From contig NC_065535.1 in assembly GCF_932294415.1 (NCBI RefSeq), positions 67,415,862-67,479,861 of the forward strand: 64,000 nt of DNA, written 5' to 3'. Positions within the stretch are counted from its first letter, which is position 1, and every line of letters starts with the position of its first letter. This DNA is from Quercus robur. Its lineage: Eukaryota > Streptophyta > Magnoliopsida > Fagales > Fagaceae. The position numbers and the translations under genes were made by a program. The notes beneath the pieces were generated by a model, which was given only the letters and a program-made list of their open reading frames with translations, made no database searches and was not told the DNA's origin. Below are positions 48,542 through 59,125 of the stretch, in pieces.

Positions 48542-49813
48542 CTTTTCTCATTGGAAAATCTGTAAAATTTATTGAAATCAAGTTTAGCCACAACCATAAA
48601 ACTTCATTAAAGGAAGAAGGCACAGGTGTTTCCTAGTTTAGGATTTGGGAGTTGGAATTTGGAACAATATATAATTGATTGTTTGGTAAAACAATCCAAT
48701 TCCAACCTCTATAAAGGAGAGGCAAAAAGAATCATAATAAAGTAAATTGAATATCACATGAAACAGTGGAAGTGTGTCATCTATATGGGACATAATTTCA
48801 TCCCAAAGGTCCCAAACATGACCACTACACCAAAATTATCATTCTGCAGTTAATGTTAGCCTACAAAAAAAGGACCATTTAAGAAAACAAGTTTTTGGTA
48901 CAACATACACACGCATGAACCACGCCCCTAGTTGTATTTACAGATATAATGGAAATTAACCAAGAGAATATAATTATAATAAACAAATCACACATAAAAA
49001 TTTAGAACACACTTATTCAGAAAACAGCAAAAGAAAAACAGAACTTGAATAAAACACATATAAAATCTAGAAAAATGGAGTTAATTCAGAATCAAAAAAT
49101 TAAAATTCGCACATACATTGATACACCCAATTTTAACAATCCAAATCATCAACCCAGACGTTTAATACAAACCAACCCAAAAAAGACAGAAACCTAAATA
49201 TCAAATCATTCACAATACATTAATTCAATTATGAAGAAGAATGAGTCAGTTTAATCAGAGTAAGAACTCACAAGCAACTGCTCTACATATGGAAGCTATG
49301 AAAGCAAATGGTTAATGATGAATCAGAAAAACAAAAAGTGCCATCTTCTCCATTTCTCGCCTTGTTTTGGTCTGGTTTTGGGTAACACAAACAGTGAAGG
49401 GCTTTTGGAAACACTAACACTTGTTTTGTGAGGAAATTTTTGACGGTTGGGAACGTTGAGAATAGGTGTCTGTTGATGAATGAGAGTGACTACACGTGTC
49501 CTATGAGTAATGATTGTGTTTGTTTGTTTGTAAATGGTTTGAATTTAAGGATAGATTTCAACTATCCAAAAAAAAAAAGTATAGATTTTTCAACGTGGGC
49601 CGTTATTAAGTAAGCCCAACAGGTCTGGAATTGTCCAAATTGGAATAAATAAACAATGGTTTCCATGTTTTTATTCTTCTACAATTGCTAACCCACACTC
49701 ATAAAAGTCTCACCACTTTCTTGTCTCTTTAATTTGAATGCTTGAATTGTAAAGATAATAGATTTATGCTGTTTCTTTTTAATATATTTATAGCATACCA
49801 ATGCCTTATTTTA
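48542..49813. promoter_or_regulatory. Shared head-to-head promoter region and leaders
   Basis: The minus-strand gene has a 5'UTR acceptor (TTTTACAG|ATTTTCC) at about 48560 and a likely donor GTGAGT near 49270, so its first exon lies around 49270-49420. The plus-strand GatB gene starts at 49814. The segment 49530-49680 is related to the PPOX2 upstream DNA. A 32-bp sequence (ATAAAAGTCTCACCACTTTC...) at about 49701 recurs at about 49832, inside the GatB reading frame. Confidence 0.5.
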
Positions 49814-51083
49814 ATGCTTTGCAGACACAGCATAAAAGTCTCACCACTTTCTTGTCTCTTTAGAAGAATTCAAAACTACCCTTTGTTGCTGTACCAGACT
49901 GCATTGTTTAGAAGAAAGAATGGTGCTTTATTATATTGCACTATGAAAACCACAGAAGCCCAAACAGCCACTCAAGAAAAACAAAAGCCTCCAATCAAAG
50001 TTTTACCTCGTACCCAGATTGATAAAATCTCAAAAGACTATAAAGCAATCATTGGTATAGAAACCCATGTCCAGCTCAACACTCTCACCAAAGCCTTTTG
50101 TGGTTGTCCTTCCAATTATGGGTCCCCACCAAATACTAGTGTTTGCCCCATTTGCATGGGCATGCCTGGTGCTTTGCCAGTTTTGAACTCAAAGGTCATT
50201 GAATTGGCGGTGAAACTGGGTCTTGCACCGAATTGCAAGTTCTCTCTAAACTCAAAGTTTGATAGGAAACAGTTCTTTTTCCCGGACCTTCCAAAAGGGT
50301 ACCAAATATCTCTATTTGATGTTCCAATTGCAAGTGGTGGTTACATTGATTTGGATATTCCTGTGGAGTTTGGTGGTGGGCATAGGAGGTTTGGCATTAC
50401 AAGGGTTCACATGGAGGAAGATGCAGGCAAGCTGCTTCATTCAGAATATGGAAGTTATTCACAGGTAATTACTTCTTCCCCTTTGCCTACGTACCGTACC
50501 AATTTTTGTTATATTTTATATTTTAACCATGATAAATTATCAATTCTCTAGAAAAGTACTAAAAAATAATCGATTTAATTATTTCAAAAGTACTAAAAAA
50601 ATAATAGATTCAATTATTTACTCATTATTCTAGCACTCCTCTTGTGTCAGTGAGCTCATACTCTCCTTTAATAGGTGGGGCTCAATACATAGATTTTTAA
50701 TTTTTTAAATAAAATGTAAACTGGAAACACGGATAGAATTCCCTGCTATGATGTTATGATAAATGATTGGTTCTCCCAAATATTTAAGCAATTAGAAAAT
50801 AGTGAATTTAATCACTTTATTATTATTATAACAAAATATGTTCTCCTTTTATTTTCAAGAATATTTATTGTTGACTGTTTTCATGTTTAATCAGGTTCCA
50901 AGTGTTAATCATGTGATTTGTGGGTTAAGTAACTTAAGTTGATTCTATAAGCATGCTAATTTTGCAATTTATTGCCTTATTATCTAGCAGTATGTATGAG
51001 TTGGTATGCATTTCAAAAAGAAAATTTGTTTGTGACACATATCTTATATATAGATTTAGAAGAGCTGCAATTGGTTATTATTA

Positions 51084-51192
51084 TTATTCTTATTTTGATG
51101 ATTCAATAATTGGGAGAGGGGGATTTGAACCCTAGATGTCTCCTTTGGAAACACTAGGAGATACCAACCAATTGAGCTACAAGGCTCTTGGC
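51084..51192 (-). mobile_element. tRNA-derived SINE in GatB intron 1
   Basis: Reverse complement reads CCAAGAGCCTTGTAGCTCAA TTGG (A box), AGGGTTCAAATCCCC (B box) and CAATTATTGAATCATCAAAA as tail. The best-preserved member of the CAACTATTGAATTATA-tailed family here. The tRNA-like head explains why a tRNA gene might be called. Confidence 0.8.
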
Positions 51193-52576
51193 GAAATTGG
51201 TGATTACTATGTATGTCATAGACTTGTTGATATGGTTGATTTTGTTGCAGGTTGATTCAAATAGAGCAGGGAGATTGTTTCAGAACCTGATATGAGAACT
51301 GGTGTTGAAGCTGCAGAATATGCAGCAGAAATACAGAGGTTAGCTCATTATTTGGGAGTGAGTAATGGCAATATGCAAGAAGGTTCACTTCGTTGTGATG
51401 TGAATGTCTCAGTTCGACCAATTGGGCAATCACAGCTTGGGACAAAGGTAGTTTAATTCTTGCTTCTTACTGTTATAGGAGGAAAAAAGTCTTATTTGAG
51501 CTAGAGCTCAATGCATTTAATGTGCATAGTTATTGGCAGTGCGCTGGTGCCTCAACTGAGCCCCTCTTGTATTGCCAGGTTTAGATAAAAAAATCTGTAC
51601 TCTTTTCGTCAGTCAGCAGGGCTATTGATTTTGAAATTTCAAGGCAGGTGCTTCTTCATAGACCAAGGCCAGGGTGATCAAATTACACAGGAAACTCGTC
51701 TCTGGGAAGAAGGCGCTCTGGTTGTTGTTACATCTTGCTTTTATTCTAGTGATGTAGTGGAAACAAGTACTAGATTTATGGTTCACTTGGTCATTTTGTG
51801 TCTACTTTATGTTCCATTAACCTGTGTTATACTTTTTAGAAAACAGTTACAATGAGGAAAAAGGAAGGACTTTCTGATTATCGATATTTCCCAGAACCAG
51901 ACCTTCCAGGAGTTATTCTCACTAAAGAATATGTCAATAGTATTCATGATTCATTGCCTGAACTTCCAGAAGTGAATCGTAGAAGGTATGAGAAGATGGG
52001 CCTAAGCATGCAGGATGTTCTTTTCCTAGCAAATGACATTAATGTGAGTCCTCTTCATTACTTTGAATGTTTTTACTATCTGGGGACTGCTCAATTGGCA
52101 TTTACAAGCTTTTGCTTTACATATTCAGGATTTTGAAGGTAAAGGCCAACCAAATAAAATAGGAAAAAACCTCTATGATTAAAAACCATCTCTTATTATT
52201 TATCAAAAAAGAAAGAAGAAGAAAAGGAGAAGAGTAGGAAAGGAGGCACCCAATTCATATTCATTACATAAGATTTAAGGAATGGTTAATAAAAATAAGA
52301 AAATCTAAAATTTTGGTTACTCTAGAGAGATATTGGCACTGGCAGTGAGAAACAATATTATTTTGATTTGATTTTATTTATTTTTAATTGTTGCATAATT
52401 TGTAATTTTTAGCTTCCAAGGAGTAGGTTTTGGAATTAGTCAGATATAATGCTTTCTATCCAACGGGGAACATGAATAAGTTTTCTATATTTCCAAAAGC
52501 TTTGAATTTTGTAAGAGATTTTTTGTGATACAACCTTCTCCGATGTATGATGCCAAGGTGTAATGCCTAGAAGTTT

Positions 52577-52756
52577 ATTCTTTTTTCCTTTTTGTTCTTA
52601 GATTCTCAGCAACTTAAAATCTTGCGAATACAGTCTTTTTTCACCTATTAAATCCTAAAATCTAATATTCTTTTTTCCTTTTTGTTCTTAGATTCTCAGC
52701 AATTTAAAATCTTGCGAATACAGTCTTTTTTCACCTATTAAATCCTAAAATCTAAA
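52577..52756. repeat. 90-bp tandem duplication in GatB intron 4
   Basis: Two head-to-tail copies (52577-52666 and 52667-52756), starting ATTCTTTTTTCCTTTTTGTT, with a single evident mismatch (AACTTAAAAT against AATTTAAAAT). Confidence 0.9.
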
Positions 52757-53168
52757 CTTCAAAACGTGGAACTACCCATCCATCAAATAACCCCAAAAAC
52801 CCCATAAAGAGATAAAACCTAGTTCGCAGGTTATGTTCACAGTCCAGGAACAGCAATCCAGACCTTGGTTTTTCCTTTTGTTTCATTCCCAAATCCTATT
52901 ATTCATTTTCAGCAGAAACCCTGTAGTTCTTAATATTTTCCACCTTTTTTCCCCACCGAGCCCTCACCCTAATTCCTCAAAAACCAAGCTGTCCAAGAAC
53001 TGCCACACCTGACCCAGGAATTTAAAATCTCATTTGGCTTCGTTCCCTTTGTCCTAATTCATATATGATTCAGTAATTCCCAATGTAGAATTTTGCCTAA
53101 GGTCCTTAATCTAAATGTATTTATTCAAAATGAGATGTAATTAAAAAAGTGGAGAGAGAGAGAGAGTG

Positions 53169-53330
53169 CTTTTTTTTTTTTTTTTGATAAGTAACATAAA
53201 ATTTTTATTAAAAAGAACACAGCTCAGTACATAGGAAATGTACTAAAGAGGCAAAAACATCAAGAAACCAAATTACAATGATCAAGCAAAACAGGAAGGG
53301 AAAGACAAGAAAAATTTGTGCTAGCTCTTA
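53169..53330 (-). mobile_element. LINE 3' end fragment with poly(A) in GatB intron 4
   Basis: The T run at 53169-53185 is followed by GATAAGTAACATAAAATTTT and ACAGCTCAGTACATAGGAAA, like 3' ends of plant L1 elements read backwards. 5' truncated, as usual for LINE copies. Confidence 0.55.
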
Positions 53331-53953
53331 ATCCTGTAATAGAAACTCCAAAATTTGTTTAGTCATGTATTTGAGTCATATATCACAAGCTTCAAGCATT
53401 TTCCATGTGCCTCTTGAATGTCTCAGAATTTGAAAGGTGGACAAGGTCATTTAAGCCTCTAATGCTGTACCTTGAGGCATTTGCCTTAGTCTGTCTTGGA
53501 GGCAAGCCTGAAAGATATTTCTTTCATGCCTTTATGACCATGTATCTGTTGCTTTAAAGTATTTGTTTTGGACATATGTCATGCTAGAATGATCTGAGAT
53601 ATGGCTCATTTGCTGAATGAATGTCTCAGGTTGCAAAATTTTTTGATACAACTATCACAAAGGGATCTGATGTGAAGCTGGCTGCCAATTGGATAATGAG
53701 TGATATTGCTGCCTACATGAAAAATGAAAAGTTGACCATAAATGAGATTAAGTTAATCCCCCAGGAGCTAGCTGAGTTGATAGCTTCAATAAAAGGTGGT
53801 AATATTAGTGGAAAGATAGGGAAAGAGGTAAGAGTTTGTCTCTGTACTAATGATTACTACATACTACATTTCAAATTTCATTTGAAGTCTGATGTCCTAG
53901 TTGATCATCATATGTGCATCTGTCATTGGATCACGTTTGTAAATATTTGTCCT

Positions 53954-53996
<43 letters not shown>

Positions 53997-54216
53997 GGTC
54001 TTGTCAATTCACTTTATTTGTAAATATCTAATCAGTATAAAAGATTTTCTTCTTCTACTCCCCCTTCCGCCCTTTGATAATGTTATTGGATCATAAGAGC
54101 CTCTCTAATCTAACATATAAGTAGGTAAAATATCAAATAACAGTAACCTAGATTAGGCTTGTAATAGCATGTGGCTTGAGGGAATTGTAAGTATCACAAA
54201 GGAGCAAGATTTTAAG

Positions 54217-54325
54217 ATTTTTTTTATTGGTAAGCTATACAAGCATTGAACCATGACCTCATCCTCCTACTTTTTTCTTACAAGGGGAGGAGGTGTCATT
54301 TGAGCTAGTGTTCCTTGTTGGCAAT
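54217..54325 (-). mobile_element. tRNA-derived SINE fragment in GatB intron 5
   Basis: Reverse complement has AACACTAGCTCAAATGACAC (A-box region) and GAGGTCATGGTTCAATGCTT (B box), like 32045-32165. Confidence 0.55.
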
Positions 54326-56124
54326 GTTTTAAGATATAGTAGCTGCAAAATATGGGGGATAAGTTTTAAAACTATAATATGGTGCATTGGGACCTTAAGA
54401 TAGTTTAGCAATGAGACAGCTCAATTGGTGTGGGGGATTGAGGTTTCTGCAGGTATAGATTTTGTGTCGTGCTTTGTGGGGGCATGGTGCTGTGTTAGCC
54501 TGTCTAAGTGAATGGAAAAGGAAGCAAGACCTTATTATAGTTTTGCTGTAATCCTAGTCTTGTTTGGACACGTTTTACCATTCTGTTTTCTTTATGAATA
54601 AGTTTATTCGTACCATTTAATTTATAATTTGCAGATATTGTTTGAACTACTGGCCAAAGGTGGAACCGTCAAGGGACTAATAAAAGAAAAGGATTTGGTT
54701 CAGGTAAGTTACTTATAAAAATTTGTATAGATATTTTTGCCGTTTTACTCCAAAAAAAAAAGTATAGATACAATCCTTTTCAAATGATATAAAAACAAAC
54801 TTTTATTTCCGATACCCTTGCCATGAAATGCTCACACAAGATGTCTAAATTTGAAACCTAGGATTGGCTGCTCAATTTCAAGGGTTACGTGGTCTTGGAC
54901 TAATGTAAGAGTGAGTAAGCAGGAAGCAAGGACAACTAACTAGTTTTAGTGGATGTCCTTGTATCTGAGGACTTCAATGAAACAAAACCTTTTGAAGTAG
55001 GATATGTCTATGGTATTGCTTATATTATGATGCAAGGAGCACCAAAATCTTTAAGATTTTATTTTTTTGAATTTGAAATTATTTTTGTTTTTGAATTTGT
55101 TTTTACTGTTGAGAGTTTAATAAGCATTTCAATGTCTTGGAGATATGGTATGAGCAAGAGAAGCTGAATGGTTTTAAGCTTGTGTATAATTGATCTTCGA
55201 GTATGCTAGTTGACCTGATTTCAGCCTATTCAAGTTATGTTAATGTGATATGAGCTAAAACTTGAACTTCTTTACGGGTCTAACTGAGGTTGGTTAGTGG
55301 CCTTATTTGATCATCACTTTTATGTTAATTCAATATTAATTCTAGTAAACTCCCCTCCGTCCTCCCCCCCCCCCCCCCCCCACCAAAAAAAAAGCACCAA
55401 AAAAAGAAAAAGAGACTTACTTTTGAAGCTATTGTGTTCTATAGTATTGTTGATTGACTGTATGAATTGTCATCATTTCTTACTGACTCCTTGGCAAAAG
55501 ATCTTGAGGAGTTGTTATTGCAACTTCATTGGATCATCAACTGATGTTAAAGCATACGGCTGTCAAGCTTTGGCTTGTTAGGCAATCAACCTGATATATG
55601 AAAGTGAGTCGCATGTTGGTGAAAAAGCCCGAGCAAGTGTTTCCCTAATTTGGGACTAGTTTCATTAAGTGATGTTCTATGAGAGAGATGGTTTACACTT
55701 CCGATCAAATGGTTGCAATTATTTGAATGATAATGATGATATAGTAACATGGTGTGGTAGAAATTGTGTAAAGAATCCCCTCGTTGTTTTGAAAATAACA
55801 GATAGTAGATCCTGTGGAGATTGAGAAAATGGTGGAGATTGAGAAAATGGTAGATAAAGTGCTTTCAGAGAACCCAAAGCAGCTGGAGCAATATCGTGGG
55901 GGCAAAACTAAGCTACAAGGTTATTTTGCTGGTCAGGTAAAAAATTTGCAGGTCTTAATATGAAACTTGTTATCTATTTTTATCCTGGTTAATTTGTTAA
56001 TATATTTCCTATATACCAAGATTATTCAGCATTTTTGGGGATGTGCATGAAATTGTCAAAAGGTAAAGCAAATCCTGGGCTTCTAAACAAGATACTTTTG
56101 GAGAAATTAAATGCCAAAAGCTGA

Positions 56125-57234
56125 TGCTTTTGTTGGTGGGTATCTATCTCCATATATATCCTATCACAAGAAAATGAAAAATGCATGCAACTTTGTTACT
56201 CATGGCATAACTCTTGCCAGCTTCCATCATTGAAACTGGTCTCTCGTTGGGTGGGTCTAGCCTACATAGTGCACTTACTTGAGGCAAACCGGTGTTGTCC
56301 CAGTGATGTGATTTAGCTGACGATGGCACCCCAATGAACTTTACTGATGAATTTTATATCCTCTTTACTGATGGTAGAAGCATATTTTAACTCTAACCAG
56401 CTTGTTCAAGCTTTACTTCTGAACTCATAACTTCCCAGCAACTTGCAGTTTTTACCTGTTCTGCAAGAAACATGGAGCGGAATTGCGTGGAAGAGACTGG
56501 GGGCATGCTTCTCACTTATACATTCTTTTGTCACTTGATCGGCTTTCCATAGTAGGATACATTCATAGTGAATTGTAAGCTCATTTTGTGTTAGTATTTA
56601 TATGTCTCTTGCAGTAAGTCAAGCACACTGTTTTTAGACCAAAAACATTTCTTTCTCTTGATGATTATAATTTAGTGGAAAGGGTTACCATGTTATTGTT
56701 ACTCTGTCCATTTGCAATCTTTCAACATATTTTCTTGATTGTTTCAGTTTTCATTTTGATTTATAATTGGTTGCCTGTGGCCAAGTAATACTAATTGAGG
56801 TTTATTGATAATCTTGCCAGTTGCCAGGTTATGGTTCCGCTTGTTGTTCACTGAGTTTTTTTCTTAGCTTGTCTGTCCAATTCATTTCTGGATTATCAAT
56901 TGCTTAACAAGTTAATTCAGGAGAAAAAGTGATCTATAGTAATATAATAATAGTATTAATGAAAGAAGAGAAGAAGCTCTTTTGGTTTATCTTAGATAAT
57001 GGTAGTCCTAAATAATGATTTCCTCATAATGCAATGGAGACTAATTATGATAACAGTATGGAACAATCTAATTCTAATTCAATTGCACGGATAAGAAATT
57101 CTAATTCAAAAAATTTAATTAAAAAAACAAATCCTACTAGTACAATGTCAATGGGTTCCTAAATTACCCGGCAAATTTACTGGTACTAAAGCCAGTGATA
57201 TAAATCTTGAATTAATTATAGACATTTTTCACTG
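56125..57234. other. 3' flank of the GatB copy
   Basis: No gene recognised. The first part is the probable 3'UTR of the GatB copy. The rest is AT-rich unique-looking sequence. Confidence 0.45.
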
Positions 57235-57500
57235 TACTTTGTTGCTGAGTAACTATTTTAGTGTGTCCTTATATTCTTTGGGAGCTGAGGGTGGTGCTCT
57301 CTGTGGGAGGACAATGTTCCTGCAAAATTCAAAAGTCGTAGACAGAGGAAGTAAGGAACTAAGGATAGTACTACCCTAATAATACAACTAGGCTGTGTAA
57401 ATGGTTAGAGGATGGATATTTCTATTTGGGCCATTGTTAAATAGGCCCAAAAATCCTGGAATTGTCCAAGTTGGAATAAGTAATGCTGTAATGGGTTTTA
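57235..57500 (-). pseudogene. Fragment copied from PPOX2 exon 1 and promoter
   Basis: On the plus strand it follows 44395-44690 in order: TTTGTTGCTGAG (TTTGTTACTGAG), GGGAGCTGAGG (GGTAGCTGAGG, antisense of the PPOX2 start codons), CAATGTTCCTGCAAAATTCA (CAATGTTGCTGCTGCTAAATTCA), AAATGGTTAGAGGATGGATA, GGGCCATTGTTAAATAGGCC and CCTGGAATTGTCC. Decayed, with indels; the ATG is not preserved. Same orientation as the real gene. Confidence 0.6.
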
Positions 57501-57517
57501 ATCCTTAAAAATAAATA

Positions 57518-57814
57518 GGGTAAAATATTATTTTAGTCCCTAAATTTTACCAAAAGTTTGTTTTTTTATCCCTAAACTTTAAGAAACTTATTTTTAGTCT
57601 CTAAATTATTGAAAAGTTCATCTTTTGTCCTTAAACAACTGAAAGTATTTTATTTATAACTTTAAACTTTATTAAAAGTTTATTTTTTATCCTTAAACTA
57701 CTAAAAAAAATTTCTTTTTTCATCCCCATTTTTGTTTCTAGAAAAACTATTTACAAAGTTTACGGATGAAAAAAGAACTGTTTAAAATTTAGAGACCAAA
57801 ATAGTATTTTATCC
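57518..57814. mobile_element. MULE-like MITE, 297 bp
   Basis: Terminal inverted repeats of about 30 bp (GGGTAAAATATTATTTTAGT against GGATAAAATACTATTTTGGT) and a 9-bp flanking duplication AAATAAATA at 57509-57517 and 57815-57823. Nine-base duplications are typical of Mutator-like elements. The flank is simple sequence, which weakens that point. The interior has repeated TCCCTAAACTTT-like units and no coding sequence. Confidence 0.7.
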
Positions 57815-57825
57815 AAATAAATAAC

Positions 57826-58089
57826 ACAAGAGACAGATGTTTTTAAGATATCATGATTCAAATCTTCCTATCTTCAACTATTGAATTATAAAAAAATATT
57901 AATAATAATTATTTGTTGTCCTTACAAATTTGGGGGTGATTTCATTTTGGTACTCACAAATTCAATGGCGTCGATTTTAGTCTTGATTTTTCTTTTTCTA
58001 CACTATCAATGTTGTCTTTATAAATTATTGTCATTTCATTATCGAAAAATGCTAATCTGTCTAACAGATTATTTACATTTTACAAGTTA
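57826..58089 (+). repeat. Duplicated SINE-bearing segment, copy 1
   Basis: SINE 3' part (ATGATTCAAATCTTCCTATC, TTCAACTATTGAATTATAAA) followed by a block shared with 60036-60298: TTGTCCTTACAAATTTGGGG, TTTCATTTTGGTACTCACAA, ACACTATCAATGTTGTCTTT and CGAAAAATGCTAAT. It continues to the LTR at 58090. Confidence 0.75.
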
Positions 58090-58851
58090 TGTGCATGCTA
58101 AAACTCAGCCTTCAAGAAGATTAAGGGTACAATTAATTTGTAATATGGGTTAAAAACAATCTATAAGGGGAGATTTGAACAAGAACAAAAGTTTACGTAA
58201 AAAGCCACGTAAAAGTGCTATCTTTCTATATTTCTTAATAAAGATTACAAGTCTTTCTCTAGAACAAATTGTAAATTATGCCTATCCAGATAATCTCTCT
58301 TTCTTTCTCTCTTTTTCTCTCTCCAAAATCTATCCTCCTCACTTTCTGCCCTCCTCCTCCCTTAATATTTGTTCTGCCTCCTTCTCCGGCATGTGTTGTC
58401 CCTATATAGCTGGACTACTTTATGTCACATCAGGCTCTCATTTCTTTATTTTTCTTGATGCAGGGAAACTCTTTTAGGGCTCTTTGTATTGTTCAGGCCA
58501 ATCATTCAACAATAAATGCGACTGTGTTAGGCAGGTGAGCTTCATTAATGTGGAGATGACTGTAAAACCACCAAGAAGTTTCAGAAAGCTACCTCAGACA
58601 ATTTTGCATGTTCCAGAATTTCTTATTTACTCCTCAGATGATGTTTCATCTTGTCCTGCTTGGTAGAAACTTACCCTCAGATGTGATCTCAGATGAGACT
58701 ATGGGTGACATGTCAGTTGAACTGAGAACTAAGCTGTGACTTCAACTTTATCATTGGGGCTTGCTCTTTGGGCTTGTGTTGGGCTTTGTTTTCATATAAA
58801 GCCCACGTAGACCAGGGCTATTCGGGCCTTAAATGAAACCGTCCCCCTACA
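58090..58851 (-). mobile_element. Solo LTR (762 bp)
   Basis: Read on the minus strand it begins TGTAGGGGGACGGTTTCATT and ends AGCATGCACA, flanked by a perfect 5-bp duplication AGTTA at 58085-58089 and 58852-58856. A TATA box (AGCTATATAGGGACAAC) sets the orientation. No internal region remains. Family unassigned. Confidence 0.8.
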
Positions 58852-58856
58852 AGTTA

Positions 58857-59125
58857 CATTATTATAATAAAATATAACTAGTATAAGATGGTCACTTCAG
58901 CTACATAGGGAATTTATGTCATATAATATGTTGCCATGTCTTTTCTTTTCTTTTTTCCTCTCTTTTCTTTACTTTACAATCTAAGGTTTTTTTTATTTAT
59001 TTTATTTTTTTTTTTGTAGCCAAGTAGAAAATAAAAACAAAAGCTTCATCAAATAACAATCATTCACTTCATTCTAAAATAATAATAATAATAATAATAA
59101 TAACAATCATTCACTTTATGGTTTT
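58857..59125. other. AT-rich spacer with (TAA)n
   Basis: Contains T-rich DNA and an (AAT)n repeat at about 59077-59103. No gene. Confidence 0.6.

Larger units (their letters stand above)
49814..56124 (+). pseudogene. GATB: Glutamyl-tRNA(Gln) amidotransferase subunit B (GatB), intron-containing, apparently broken
   Basis: GatB is part of the GatCAB enzyme that turns Glu-tRNA(Gln) into Gln-tRNA(Gln) in mitochondria and plastids. Exons: 49814-50464, 51251-51447, 51579-51720, 51840-52043, 53630-53827, 54635-54703, 55802-55936, about 56050-56124. Exon 1 is sound, with a transit-like start [18 protein letters not shown] and the core ([50 protein letters not shown]-like). Exon 2 lacks about 13 bp of the conserved AGVPLLEIVSEPD stretch (reads NRAG, then the frame shifts). 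Exon 3 has TAG where Glu of VEIKNL is expected, compensating indels, and a one-base insertion in LLHSQGQGD. Its donor also looks changed. Exons 4-6 are intact ([20 protein letters not shown]). Exon 7 has an in-frame 18-bp duplication (VEIEKM twice). Exon 8 has no clear acceptor. GatB is usually single-copy, so either another copy exists or the assembly is at fault. Confidence 0.85.

Noticed and set aside
51110-51192. Possible tRNA gene
   Set aside because: A and B boxes are present but the tRNA fold is incomplete and the same sequence with its tail recurs; it is a SINE.
58440-58740. Exon-like segment with AG/GT borders
   Set aside because: Falls wholly inside the solo LTR defined by TG...CA ends and the AGTTA duplication.
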